A stretch of 64,000 bases of DNA from Mauremys mutica. Taxonomy: Eukaryota > Chordata > Testudines > Geoemydidae. Below are positions 1 to 9,995 of the stretch, one piece after another. Under the pieces are notes generated by a model, which saw only the letters and a list, made by a program, of their open reading frames with translations, ran no database searches and was not told the origin of the DNA. The stretch is taken from positions 51,308,697 to 51,372,696 of the forward strand of contig NC_059072.1 of the NCBI RefSeq assembly GCF_020497125.1, given 5' to 3'. Made by a program: the position numbers and the translations under genes. How positions within the stretch are numbered: position 1 is the stretch's first letter; each line of letters begins with the position of its first letter.

Positions 1-45
1 CAGGACTCTTTGTCGCTTTTTACAGATCCAGAATAACACAGCTAT
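1..45 (+). repeat. Penelope-like element tail, cut by the window edge
   Basis: The first bases (caggactctttg, then ttttacagatccagaataac) match the distal part of the tail repeat seen complete at 4624-4730 and 15979-16197. The proximal part lies outside the window. Confidence 0.7.
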
Positions 46-548
46 GCCTTGATACTTGTCTTACAATACTCTTCCACTACTTAGTATACAAAAAAGGGAG
101 TGGGGACACTAACTATTTACAAAGGCATCTGAATTTTTATAGCTGTTATAGTTTGACAATTGCTCAGTGAGCTTACTCATGTATTTGTACCCTAAATTCT
201 TTATCATGTCATGGTGGGGACATTGGTTAAGAAGCTGTCCCATCCGTTCCTAAACCCCTCTTTATCCATGAGAAATGTACTCTCAGCTTTTGCTTTTGAG
301 CTAAAATTTTGGCTAAGTGAGCCCATAGCAGTTGGAGATATATATGGGGTGGGGAAAGGGAGGACTGGAAAGGGATTGTGGAAGGAAATGGAGGAAAGGA
401 GTTTGATTAAATCTGTTCGGAGAGCTACTTTTGTGATTAATGCATAGATTTTATTTGTGCTCACGTTACTTCAAGTTTGGCATATGGTTTACTCTTAGGA
501 AAGCAGCTATTGTTCAGTAAGTTTGAATATTTTTTGTAAACAAATAAG

Positions 549-1165
549 TAGACTTGCCAACTTTCTAATCACACAAAATTGAAGACCCTTGCTCTGTCCC
601 TTCTCTGTGGCCTCGCCCCTTCTCTGAGGGCCCATGCCTGCCCTGCCCATTCTCTGAGGCTCCATCCCCCCTCACTCCATTTCTCCTTCCCTCTGTCACT
701 CTCTACTCATTCGCTCATTTTTACTGGGCTGGACGGGGGGAGTGCAGGAGGGGTGTGGGCTCTGGAGTGGGGCCAGAAATGTGGGGTTCATGGTACGGGA
801 GGAGGCTCCAGGCTGGGGTAGGGGGTTGGGGGACAGGCTCTGGAATGGGGCCAGGGATGAGGGGTTTGAGGTGCAGGGTGAGGCTCCGGACTGGGGAGTG
901 GAGCCAAGGAGTTCAGAGTGTGGGAAGATGCTTTGGTTTGAGGCAGGGGGTTGGGGTGTGGGAGGAGGTTTGGGCTCCAGCCAGGCAGTGCGGGTTCCAG
1001 GGTGGGGCTAGAAATGAGGGGTTCCTGGTCAAATGGAGCTGCAGAGCCGGCACAGGGACAGGTAGGGAGCCTGCCAGCCCCACCAACCGGACTTTTAACG
1101 GCCCAGTTAGCGGTACTGACTGGAGCCACCAGGGTCCCTTTTCAACCAGACACCTGGCAGCCCTA
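549..1165. mobile_element. Non-autonomous hAT-like element, TAGRGTTGCC-ended family
   Basis: The ends are TAGACTTGCCAACTTT and TGGCAGCCCTA. They are flanked by caaataag (541-548) and gaaataag (1166-1173), a 7-of-8 match fitting an 8-bp target duplication. The interior is G-rich on the + strand with repeated ggctggggc-like phrases and has no transposase frame. It is the same family as 13866-15380. hAT superfamily is inferred from the 8-bp duplication. Confidence 0.75.
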
Positions 1166-2220
1166 GAAATAAGTGATTAAAAATTGTATACAGCACAAGC
1201 ACATGTTATCTGTCTTACCAATTTTAGATGCATGCTTTATTTAGCTTTAGAACCCTCCCTTGCAGTCCACCAACCATTCTTTCCGCTATCAGACTCATGC
1301 ATTTCCACCACTGTCCTTCATTGCCCAATTTAAAGTTGACATCAGAAGGTCCCCAGTAGGCCTGGCAAAACTTTCTGTTGATTTCTACAACTTTTTATGT
1401 GCAAGCTCTGAGCTTGTGCCCTACAGAATGCATTGATTTGTAGGCTTCAGTTGCCACACTTACTTGAAAGGTCCAGTTTCAAAAATGGAGAAATACTGGA
1501 GGATTTTTATTTTATCTAGATTATTTCTCATGCTATGGTTGAAGGGCTACCTGTGGTCTCCGGGTGGTCAGTGAAAACTGTTGAGAAGTACAGCAGCAGA
1601 AAATGCAGAGAACGGTCTCTGTGTAATTGTGTTATAATTGTTCCTTATATACTGTATGCTGATTATTCAATTGTATGTGTCTTAGCTTTTGGCCCAATGG
1701 ACAGCCATTTTGTGGTATGGTGACATATACAATGATCACTTGGATTTTTTTTATATTGAACTGTTTCAGGTGCTTTGTGATTTTTTTCTAGTTAGTTTTA
1801 ATCAACATATCACTCACTACCGGGGCAATCTACCAAAAGGACAGAAAGGCCTCACCAAATGTGAACCTTCTGAAGGCAGATGGCATAACTCTCCTTTTGT
1901 TTAGATGTCAATGCTACAGGGAAGATCGGTGCACACTCCAGTGCCTGATCAAATATTTTATTTTACCACACACCAATAATTAAAACTATGAACACAGCGG
2001 TTAATGACTTTGAGGATGAGACATTTCTACAAATAATGCATTTTTCTAGGAGATTGTCCAATCTCTTCTTCCACATTCTTGTCTCAAGCAACAATTGTTT
2101 TTCACAAAACTCTATTACTAAGCCCTACCTTTAAACATAAGTAAAATGTACCTTTGCCTTCCACTTACCACATCAGATATTTGGATAAATCCTTTGAGGC
2201 CCCTACTGTTCCGTCTAGAC

Positions 2221-2417
2221 CAGTGGTTCCCAAACTTGTTCCGCCGCTTGTGCAGGGAAAGCCCCTGGCGGGCTGGGCCAGTTTGTGTACCTCCTGCGTC
2301 CGCAGGTCTGGCCAATTGTGGCTCCCAGTGGCCACGGTCCACTGCTCCAGGCCAATGGGAGCTGCTGGAAGCGGCGGCCAGTACGTCCCTCAGCCCAGTA
2401 CATCCCTCGGCCTGCTG
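2221..2417. mobile_element. Short hAT element, CAGTGGTTCCC end
   Basis: The element begins CAGTGGTTCCCAAACTTG and ends CGGCCTGCTG. It sits between two identical copies of gtctagac (2213-2220 and 2418-2425), which fits an 8-bp target duplication. The 3' end keeps only the CTG of a hAT terminus, so it may be an internally deleted or degenerate copy. No transposase frame. Confidence 0.7.
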
Positions 2418-2964
2418 GTCTAGACTAATATAAAACTTATGAGAACTTTTGTGGCAGATAAAGTCCAGTGCTATAACACATGAATGATTTAACATTAGGG
2501 TAATAGTGGTGTTACCCTGAAAAATGGATTTTGGGACACTCTAGAATAACCTGCCTATCGCCCCCTTAATCTGACCCTCCCGAAGTATGGGTTTCTGGGG
2601 CAGTTAAGGAAATGCTAAAGGACTGACTATAACCTTCTGATAAAATGGCAGGTTTTTTTCCAAAAAACAAAGTATCTTTTATGAACTAATAATACCTATT
2701 ATAGTGTATTCTAAGAATAAAAATCAGACACAAATCCCTTATTAAAATTAAAGAGCATCTAAACTGCAGTAGCATACAGTCTAAATGATGCTAAATGATG
2801 TGCTCTGCCACAGATGGCCAGTCTGTGACAGATCACTGACAGCTGTTCTCAACTTAACTTTAAATCCTATATGAGAAAGCACACATCTCAAGCATACACT
2901 TACTAATACTATTCTACACTATGCTTATGCTACAGTACAATTAAAACGAACAGGCTTAGTCTGT

Positions 2965-4560
2965 CCAGGAAATCCTGGACGCCCCATCATCTCGGGCATT
3001 GGCACTCTCACTGAAGGACTGTCTGGATATGTGGACTCTCTACTCAGACCGTATGCCACCAGCACTCCCAGCTATCTCCGTGACACCACTGATTTCCTGA
3101 GGAAACTACAATGCATTGGTGACCTTCCAGAAAACACCATCCTAGCCACCATGGATGTAGAGGCTTTCTACACAAACATCCCACACATCGATGGAATACA
3201 AGCTGTCAGGAACAGTATCCCTGATGATGCCACAGCACAACTGGTTGCTGAGCTCTGTGCCTTTATCCTCACACACAACTATTTCAAATTTGATGACAAT
3301 ATATATCTCCAGATCAGTGGCACTGCTATGGGCACCTGCATGGCCCCACAATATGCCAACATTTTTATGGCCGACCTGGAACAACGCTTCCTCAGCTCTC
3401 GTCCACTCACGCCCCTTCTCTACCTACGCTACATTGATGACATCTTCATCATCTGGACCCTTGGGAAGGAGACTCTGGAAAAATTCCACTACGATTTCAA
3501 CAGCTTCCACCCCACCATCAACCTCAGCCTGGACCAATCTACACGGGAGGTCCACTTCCTTGACACCACGGTGCAAATAAGTGATGGTCACATTAACACC
3601 ACCCTATACCGAAAACCTACCGACCGCTATGCCTACCTTCATGCCTCCAGCTTCCATCCCGGGCACACCACAAGATCCATTGTCTACAGCCAAGCACTGA
3701 AGTACAACCGCATCTGCTCTAACCCCTCAGACAGAGACCAACACCTACAAAATCTCCACCAAGCATTCTCAAAACTACAATACCTGCATGAAGAAATAAG
3801 GAAACAGATCAATAGAGCTAGACGTGTACCCAGAAGCCTTCTACTGCAAGACAAACCCAAGAAAGAAACCAACAGGACTCCACTGGCCATCACATACAGT
3901 CCCCAGCTAAAACCCCTCCAACGCATCATCAGGGATCTACAACCCATCCTGGACAATGATCCCACACTTTCACAGGCCTTGGGTGGCAGGCCAGTCCTTG
4001 CCAACAGACAACCTGCCAACCTGAAGCATATTCTCACCAGTAACTGCACACCGCACCATAGTAACTCTAGCTCAGGAACCAATCCATGCAACAAACCTCA
4101 ATGCCAACTCTGCCCACATATCTACACCATCACAGGACCTAACCAGATCAGCCACACTATCACCGGTTCATTCACCTGCACGTCCACCAATGTAATACAC
4201 ACCATCATATGCCAGCAATGCCCCTCTGCTATGTACATTGGCCAAACTGGACAGTCTCTACGGAAAAGGATAAATGGACACAAATCAGATATTAGGAATG
4301 GCAATATACAGAAACCTGTAGGAGAACACTTCAACCTCCCTGGCCACACAATAGCAGATCTTAAGGTGGCCATCCTGCAGCAAAAAAACTTCAGGACCAG
4401 ACTTCAAAGAGAAACTGCCGAGCTTCAGTTCATCTGCAAATTTGACACCATCAGCTCAGGATTAAACAAAGACTGTGAATGGCTTGCCAACTACAAAAGC
4501 AGTTTCTCCTCCCTTGGTTTTCACACCTCAACTGCTAGAAGAGGGCCTCATCCTTCCTGA
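2965..4560 (+). CDS. Penelope-like element reverse transcriptase / GIY-YIG endonuclease, 5'-truncated open frame
   Basis: An uninterrupted frame runs from a stop at 2872 to TGA at 4558-4560; recognisable homology begins near PGNPGRP at 2965. Numbering from the GTG at 3031 (509 residues): RT motif A is MDVEAFYTNIP at 41-51, motif B ISGTAMGTCMAPQYANIF at 95-112, and motif C YIDD at 134-137. YRKPTD (193-198) follows. A linker has a cysteine cluster, CNKPQCQLC (353-361). The C-terminal GIY-YIG nuclease shows MYIGQT (401-406), RINGHKSD (413-420) and a downstream RETAEL glutamate region (460-465). This order is that of endonuclease-containing Penelope-like elements, which copy RNA at a nicked target. 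The N-terminal part before the PGRP motif is missing, so the copy is truncated and probably not autonomous, but the remaining frame has no stop. Confidence 0.9.
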   Translation, partial: PGNPGRPIISGIGTLTEGLSGYVDSLLRPYATSTPSYLRDTTDFLRKLQCIGDLPENTILATMDVEAFYTNIPHIDGIQAVRNSIPDDATAQLVAELCAFILTHNYFKFDDNIYLQISGTAMGTCMAPQYANIFMADLEQRFLSSRPLTPLLYLRYIDDIFIIWTLGKETLEKFHYDFNSFHPTINLSLDQSTREVHFLDTTVQISDGHINTTLYRKPTDRYAYLHASSFHPGHTTRSIVYSQALKYNRICSNPSDRDQHLQNLHQAFSKLQYLHEEIRKQINRARRVPRSLLLQDKPKKETNRTPLAITYSPQLKPLQRIIRDLQPILDNDPTLSQALGGRPVLANRQPANLKHILTSNCTPHHSNSSSGTNPCNKPQCQLCPHIYTITGPNQISHTITGSFTCTSTNVIHTIICQQCPSAMYIGQTGQSLRKRINGHKSDIRNGNIQKPVGEHFNLPGHTIADLKVAILQQKNFRTRLQRETAELQFICKFDTISSGLNKDCEWLANYKSSFSSLGFHTSTARRGPHPS

Positions 4561-4639
4561 TTGAACTAACCTCGTTATCTCCAGCTTGCTTCTTGCTTGC
4601 ATATATATACCTGCCCCTGGAAATTTCCACTACCTGCAT

Positions 4640-4680
4640 CCGACGAAGTGGGTATTCACCCACGAAAGCTCATGCTACAA
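4640..4680 (+). other. Hammerhead-ribozyme-like fold in Penelope tail
   Basis: The order is CCGACGA, an A, a stem GTGGGT-ATTC-ACCCAC, GAAA, then a short stem with A-G-C paired to G-C-T around a TCAT loop, followed by an A. This is the order of a hammerhead core: CUGANGA, stem II, GAAA, stem III, UH. Two deviations are visible: C where the core needs U4, and an extra A before stem II. I cannot find a convincing stem I. Penelope-like elements of other animals are known to carry hammerhead motifs. Activity is not implied. Confidence 0.4.
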
Positions 4681-4730
4681 AACTTCTGTTAGTCTATAAG
4701 GTGCCACAGGACTCTTTGCTGCTTTTACAG

Positions 4731-5974
4731 TCTATTTATTGATTCTGCTGCATTGTGTGCTGTTTGCTGCTGCTTGCTGCTCTGTGAGTTCTGGTCAGTC
4801 AGCATGGTTCTGTGTCAGATCTCTTCAGCAGCCTCTTAGAACTTTCTCTCCAGCAGTTCTTCTCACTGGCTCCCAATTGACCAACTGCCTGCCAGCACAC
4901 ACTGTCTTTTATACTGTCAGACCTCTCCTGAGCATGCTCGCTATCAAACATTACCTCATCCCTGTTTATTGCATATGCTCACTGGTACCAGAAAATGCAG
5001 TGCCAAATCAGTCCAGGCTGGAGCTGTTTGATCTCTCCCTACCCTACTATTGCACATAATTGCTAAGCATTATCTCATTCTGCACAGGCTCACTTGCATT
5101 GTTTTACCTCAGAGCCATGATTCCTCATCTGACCTTATGCCCATGCTCCAGATCTAGCTTACTTTGTGGCCATACCCAGTGGCGAGCTGGATCCGGTTTG
5201 CACGAACCGGTTGTTAAATTTAGAAGCCGGTTTAGAACCAGTTGTTAAAGGGGTGGGCAAACTCTCTGCAGCTCCTGCCACTTTGAGCGGCATGGTAAGG
5301 GGGTGGGGCTGTGAGCTCCAGCGGGCCACGCAGCATCCATACACGCTGCCCTGAGCAGCCTGGTAAGGGGGCCGGGACGGGGCTGGGAGGAGGGGTTGGA
5401 TAAGGGGCAGGGAGCGGTTGGAGGGGGTGGAGGTTCTGGGAGGGGCGGTTAGGGGATGAGGAACGGGGGCAGGGGGGTTGGGTCAAGGCAGTCAGGGACA
5501 GGGAGTGGGGTGAGTTGGGTAGGGGGTGGGGTCCTGGGGGGAAGTTAGGGTGGGGGGTCTTGTGAGGCGGTGGTCAGGGGACAAGGAGCGGGGGGGGTTG
5601 ATGGGTTGCGGGTTCTGAGGGGGGGGCAGTCGGGGGCAAGATGTGGGTGGGGGGCTGTTTTAGGAGGCATGTGGGGCTTGTACTCACTGGGCAGTTCCCT
5701 ACCGGGTCTTCGGCGGCACGTCCTTCACTCACTCCGGGTCTTCGGCGGCACCGAAGGACCTACAGCCGACATGACGCCGAAGACCCGGAGCGATTGAAGG
5801 ACTCGCCGTCGAAGTGCCACTCAAAAACTGGTAGGGAACCGGTTCTTAAGATTTTGGCAGCTCATCACTGGCCATACCTTATTTTATATAACTTTAGCTA
5901 CTGGGCCTGCTCACCCCATAGATACTTTATGGCCATACCTCATTCTACTCTCAGCTCTGGTCATGTGAGTTACA
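4731..5974 (-). mobile_element. Probable ERV-type LTR on the minus strand, interrupted by a hAT
   Basis: Read on the minus strand, a TATAAAA box lies at 4923-4917 and an AATAAA signal at 4740-4735, the spacing of a retroviral U3-R unit. The upstream part continues beyond a hAT insertion (5177-5870) to about tgtaactcacatg at 5974. The U5 end is missing: the sequence stops at the Penelope tail. I could not find a target duplication, so the boundaries are approximate and it may be a different promoter-bearing repeat. Confidence 0.4.
5177..5870. mobile_element. Non-autonomous hAT element with G-rich interior
   Basis: The ends are CAGTGGCGAGCTGGAT and CAGCTCATCACTG, inverted relatives of each other (CAGTGGCGAGCTG against CAGTGATGAGCTG). 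They are flanked by identical gccatacc copies (5169-5176 and 5871-5878). The interior at about 5360-5680 is almost purely G-rich on the + strand, with many GGGG runs. There is no transposase. Confidence 0.88.
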
Positions 5975-6284
5975 AAGTCCAAGGGTAAGTGATCTGCAGT
6001 TTACAGTTTGTGAAGTGACTCCTGCTTATTGAAGAGGGAAGCCAGTGACACAAAATGGAGGTTAGGAGTACAAAATGGAGTTCAGAATTTCTTTGGTATC
6101 AATGGTACTAAATTTGCCCAGTTCTCCAGGCTCTACATGGTGGTCGTCTCTTGATGGTCACTTATGACCATGTCTGATACTAGTTTTTTTGCGTTTCTTA
6201 ACTTTCCTTCAATGACAGACATCTCTTGGATGGCATCAGACTGTCTTTACCTGGTTTCTTAAAAGGTTGTGCTATTCCCCTTGC

Positions 6285-6455
6285 TACTAGCAGGGAGACC
6301 TAGTTTCAGTTCCTGACTTTACCACTAACCAGTGGTGAGACTTTAAGCAAGGCATTTGACTTCACCTCTTTGAGCTTCAGTTTCCCCAACTGTAAAATGA
6401 GCAGAATGCTACTTACATTATTTGTAAAGCATTGTATAAGAGATAAATGTTGTTC
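6285..6455 (+). repeat. MIR-like (CORE-type) SINE fragment
   Basis: The phrases ttaccactaaccag, cttcagtttccccaactg and taaaatgag follow the order of a MIR-type tRNA-derived SINE body. Related fragments are at 16495-16680 and 62845-62960. It is old and diverged. Confidence 0.6.
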
Positions 6456-6572
6456 ACACCTTGCGGCAATCTTGATTAATGAGTGGATACGAGGGAAATC
6501 TGCTTAAATAACCCAGTGTCTACATATTACACCCAATTCCTCCCAACCCTGATGCTAAAAGACAACCCACCT

Positions 6573-6699
6573 TAGGGTGACCGGGTAGCAAATGTGAAAA
6601 ATTGGGATGCAGGGGGTTATAGGTGCCAATATAAGACTTAATATATAGGGATGGTCTTGATCATATTGAGACATCTGATTGGGACATCTGATCACCCTA
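6573..6699. mobile_element. Miniature hAT element, TAGGGTGACC ends
   Basis: A 127-bp element starts TAGGGTGACCGGG and ends GATCACCCTA, with perfect acccacct duplications at 6565-6572 and 6700-6707. It is a typical non-autonomous miniature element. Confidence 0.88.
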
Positions 6700-6749
6700 A
6701 CCCACCTAGACTGGACTAAAACCCATTCAGGAGACATCTCACACTACAG

Positions 6750-8369
6750 CAGGGGTCTCAAACTCAAATGACCCCGAGGGCCGCATGAGGACTAGTGCAT
6801 TGGCCCGAGGGCCGCATCACTGACACGCCCCCTTGCTGCCCCTGGCCCCACCCCCAATCCACCCCTTCCATGAGGCCCCGCCCCTGCCCTGTCTCTTCTC
6901 CACCTCCTCCCCTAAGCGCGCGCAGTTTTAATAAATATATACACTCAGTAATGCACCTCACTCAAAGGACAAAACACGCACTTAGATTTACTGCCTAAGG
7001 CTCTGGGAGGGAGTTTGGGTGGGGGAGGGGGTCTGGATGCAGGCTCTGTGCTCGATGCAGGCTCCAGGCTGCGGCAGGGGGTGGGGGTGCAGGCTTTGGG
7101 ACGGAGTTTGGGGATAGGAGGGCTGTGGGGCTGAGAGCGAGGGGTACATGATGCAGGAGGGGGCTCAGGGCTAGGGAAGAGGGTTGGGCTGTGGGGTGAG
7201 GGCTGTGGATGAGGGGTTCATGATGCGAGGGGGCTCAGGGCTAGGGAAGAGGGTTGGGCTGTGGGGTGAGGGCTGTGGGTGAGGGGTTCATGATGCGAGG
7301 GGGCTCAGGGCTAGGGAAGAGGTTTGGAGTGTGGGGTGAGGGCTGTGGATGAGGGGTTCATGATGTGGGGGCGCTCAGGGCTGGGGCAGAGGATTAGGGT
7401 GCGGGGGGATGAGGGGTTCATGATGTGGGGGCGCTCAGGGCTGGGGCAGAGGATTAGGGTGCGGGGGGATGAGGGGTTCATGATGTGGGGGTGCTCAGGG
7501 CTGGGGCAGAGGATTAGGGTGCAGGGGGATGAGGGGTTCATGATGTGGGGGTGCTCAGGGCTGGGGCTGAGGAGTAGGGTGCGGGGGGAATGAGGGCTCT
7601 GGCTGGGGCTGAGGGTTTGGGGTTGGAGAGGCTCAGGGTAAGGGAAGCCTGCCTTGCCAGTACTGGCGGAGGGCAGGCACTAGGACCCTGCACCCTAATC
7701 CTCTGCCCCAGCCAGAGCCCTCGTCCCCCGCACCCTAATCCTCTGCCCCAGCCCTGAGCGCCCCCACATCATGAACCCCTCATCCCTGCCCCAGCCAGAG
7801 CCCTCATCCCGCACCCTAATCCTCTGCCCCAGCCAGAGCCCTCATCCCGCACCCTAATCCTCTGCCCCAGCCCTGAGCCCTGAGCGCCCCCACCTCATGA
7901 ACCCCCAGCCAGAGCCCTCATCCCCCCGCACCCTAATCCTCTGCCCCAGCCCTGAGCGCTTCCCTTCCCCCCCCCCCAGCCCGGCCCCGGCGGGTCCCGC
8001 TTCCCTTCCCCCGGCCCGGCCCCGGCGGGTCCCGCTTTCCCCCCCCCCTTACCCGAGCGCGTCTCCGGCGGTCCCGCTCAGAGCCGCGTGGCGAGGGGGC
8101 GGGGCTTGGAGCTCCACGCCGAGCGCAGCGCTCAGCCCAGAGCTCCCAGCCCCGCCCCCTCCCCACGCGGCTCGGATCGGGGCGGGGCTCAGGGGCTCAG
8201 CCGGAGACTCGGCGCTCTATGCGCCGAGGCTCCAGGAGAGGGGCGGAGGCGGGAGCCTCCGCTTTTCTCTTGGGGGCCCCTGCGGAGCTCCCCTGGGGAG
8301 CTCCGCGGGCCGCAGGGAAGAGCTCCGCGGGCCGCATGCGGCCCGCGGGCCGCATGTTTGAGACCCCTG
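6750..8369. mobile_element. Large non-autonomous hAT element with internal minisatellite
   Basis: The terminal repeat CAGGGGTCTCAAAC is repeated inverted at the end (GTTTGAGACCCCTG). The 8-bp duplication cactacag is perfect (6742-6749, 8370-8377). The interior holds a G-rich tandem array (about 7130-7590), a partly inverted C-rich counterpart (about 7690-7960) and a CpG-rich palindromic block (about 8040-8360). There is no transposase frame; the long open frames here are by-products of the skewed composition. Confidence 0.9.
7130..7590. repeat. G-rich minisatellite inside a hAT element
   Basis: The unit gaggggttcatgatg followed by ctcagggct recurs. The spacing is about 70 bp in the left part (7141-7340) and exactly 60 bp in four successive units from about 7341 to 7580. 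The 60-bp units lack a block (gtgaggg ctgtgg) present in the 70-bp units. Parts of the unit recur inverted at about 7690-7960. Confidence 0.88.
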
Positions 8370-8597
8370 CACTACAGAGTGCTATTCCATGTAACAGAAT
8401 GACAGTTGGGTCAGTATTACTTTACATGGGACAGCTCTTGCTCTCTTTCTGTTGTTGTTTGTTTTTTGTTTCTTTTCTTCTCAGCCACATCCTACTGGAC
8501 CCAAAGAATCTCACACATAGAGTCACGTTTATGCAGATGTGTTCGGGAGAGAATTGTTATAATCATTGTTTCTGGTGACTCCTCCAACATGCTAAGC

Positions 8598-9260
8598 TAG
8601 AGGTGGGCAAACTACGGCCCGCAGGCCACATCCGGCCTGCAGGCCCGTCTTGCCCGGCCCCTGAGCTCCCAGTCAGGGAGGCTAGCCCCCGGCCCTTCCC
8701 CCACTATTCCCCCGTCCTTTGCAGAGTTACACCACTGCGCGGTCCTGCCGAGTAGAGTGGCAGAATGTCTGGCTCCGGCCGGCGCGTCAGCCAGACATGC
8801 TGCTCTGCATGCTCTGCTTGGCGTGGTAAGGGGGCCGGGGCTGGGGGATTGTATAAGGGATGGGGGGCTCCAGGGGGAAGTCAGGAGACAGGGAGCAGGG
8901 TGCGGTTGAATGGGATGGAGGTTCGGGGGTGGGGGGACGGTCAGGGGATGGGGAACAGGGTGGGTTAGATAGGCTTGGGGTCCCGGGGGCCTGTCGAGGG
9001 CAGGGGTTTGGATGGGGTTGGGGTCCTAGGGGCGGTTAGGGGTGGGGGGTCCCCGGAGGGGGCAGTTAGGGGAGAAGGAGCAGGGGGGGTTGGATGGGTC
9101 AGAGGTCCTGAGGGAGGCAGTCAGGGGGTGGGAAGTGGGAGGGGGCAGATAGGGGGCATGGGCCAGGCTGTTTGGGGAGGCACAGCCTTCCCTACCCAGC
9201 CCTCCATACAGTTTTGCAACCCCAATGTGGCCCTCAGGCCAAGAAGTTTGCCCACCCTTG
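8598..9260. mobile_element. Non-autonomous hAT element, (C/T)A(G/A)RGGTGGGCAAAC ends
   Basis: The element starts TAGAGGTGGGCAAAC and ends GTTTGCCCACCCTTG, with perfect tgctaagc duplications at 8590-8597 and 9261-9268. Next to the ends are ggcccgcaggcc-like palindromic phrases. The interior is G-rich and resembles the interior of the element at 5177-5870. No transposase. Confidence 0.88.
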
Positions 9261-9911
9261 TGCTAAGCACTTGGGCAAACACAAAAATGATGGTCCTCCT
9301 TCTCTCTCTAAAATATATATATGTTCTGATACCACTACAGTGACAGGCACAGTATAAAAGAGGGTAGATGTGGTGTTTGCTCAAACCCTTCCTTTGACAG
9401 AATTGTGGCCAAATTTGATCATCTTCCTTCTACCTTAGTGTCAAAAAGCACTATTTGGCCCTTGGTCAACAAGTGTCCCTTGTATCTTTCTGCCTATATT
9501 TTAAGGTTCTGTCTGTCTGTCTTGCACGCTCTTGGAAACATCCATCTGGATCTAAACTCTCTTCCCAGTAGTTTTTGATTAACCAGTAGGAATTTTTCAC
9601 AAAAATTTGAACCTCATCTCCTCCAAACCTGGGTTACTAGAAGTTAAGGCTCCAGATTTTTAAAGATGATCATATGATTGTTTTTTGAAAAACGTATGAG
9701 GCTAATAGTGTAACAAGTATACACCTAGTTTTGTTTTAAAACCTTTAAAAAGAAGGCTAGATGTACACATATGAGAACAATAGCAAGGTAGCACACATTT
9801 AGAAGAACATGGTGTTTAAAAAGGTGTGATCACCTTTTTAAAAAAACTGGAGCCCTAACTTTTTGGAAGATGTGCTTCAAACACAAGTTACAGGGCTCAA
9901 TGCGTGAGTAA

Positions 9912-9995
9912 GTGGGTGAAATACTATGGTCTGTGTTATACAGGATAAGACTAGAGATCCAATAGCCCCTTCTGGCCTTAAAAAATCTATTAAAC
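9912..9995 (+). repeat. CR1/L2-like LINE 3'-end fragment
   Basis: The phrases gactagagatccaatag and cccttctggcctta match the pattern of CR1-type LINE 3' ends (actagatgatc, cccttctggcct). Only the terminal part is present. Confidence 0.5.

Larger units (their letters stand above)
2950..4730 (+). mobile_element. Penelope-like retroelement, 5'-truncated, with 3' tail
   Basis: The element joins unrelated intron near 2950, carries the frame to 4560 and a short untranslated part, and ends in a tail at 4624-4730 (cgacgaagtgggtattcac, then gttagtctataaggtgcc, then ctttgctgcttttacag). The same tail recurs alone at four other places here, which ties those short repeats to this family. I could not identify a convincing target duplication. 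Confidence 0.85.

Noticed and set aside
5390..5797. Glycine-rich protein frames
   Set aside because: They fall within the G-rich interior of a hAT element with no conserved motif.
7141..7580. CRISPR-like array
   Set aside because: Units are directly tandem without unique spacers, and the sequence is vertebrate nuclear DNA.
8040..8360. CpG island
   Set aside because: It is the right-hand interior of the hAT element at 6750-8369.
7311..8402. Several long open frames on both strands
   Set aside because: They are produced by tandem G-rich or C-rich repeats inside a hAT element; translations are low-complexity and repeat with the 60-bp unit.
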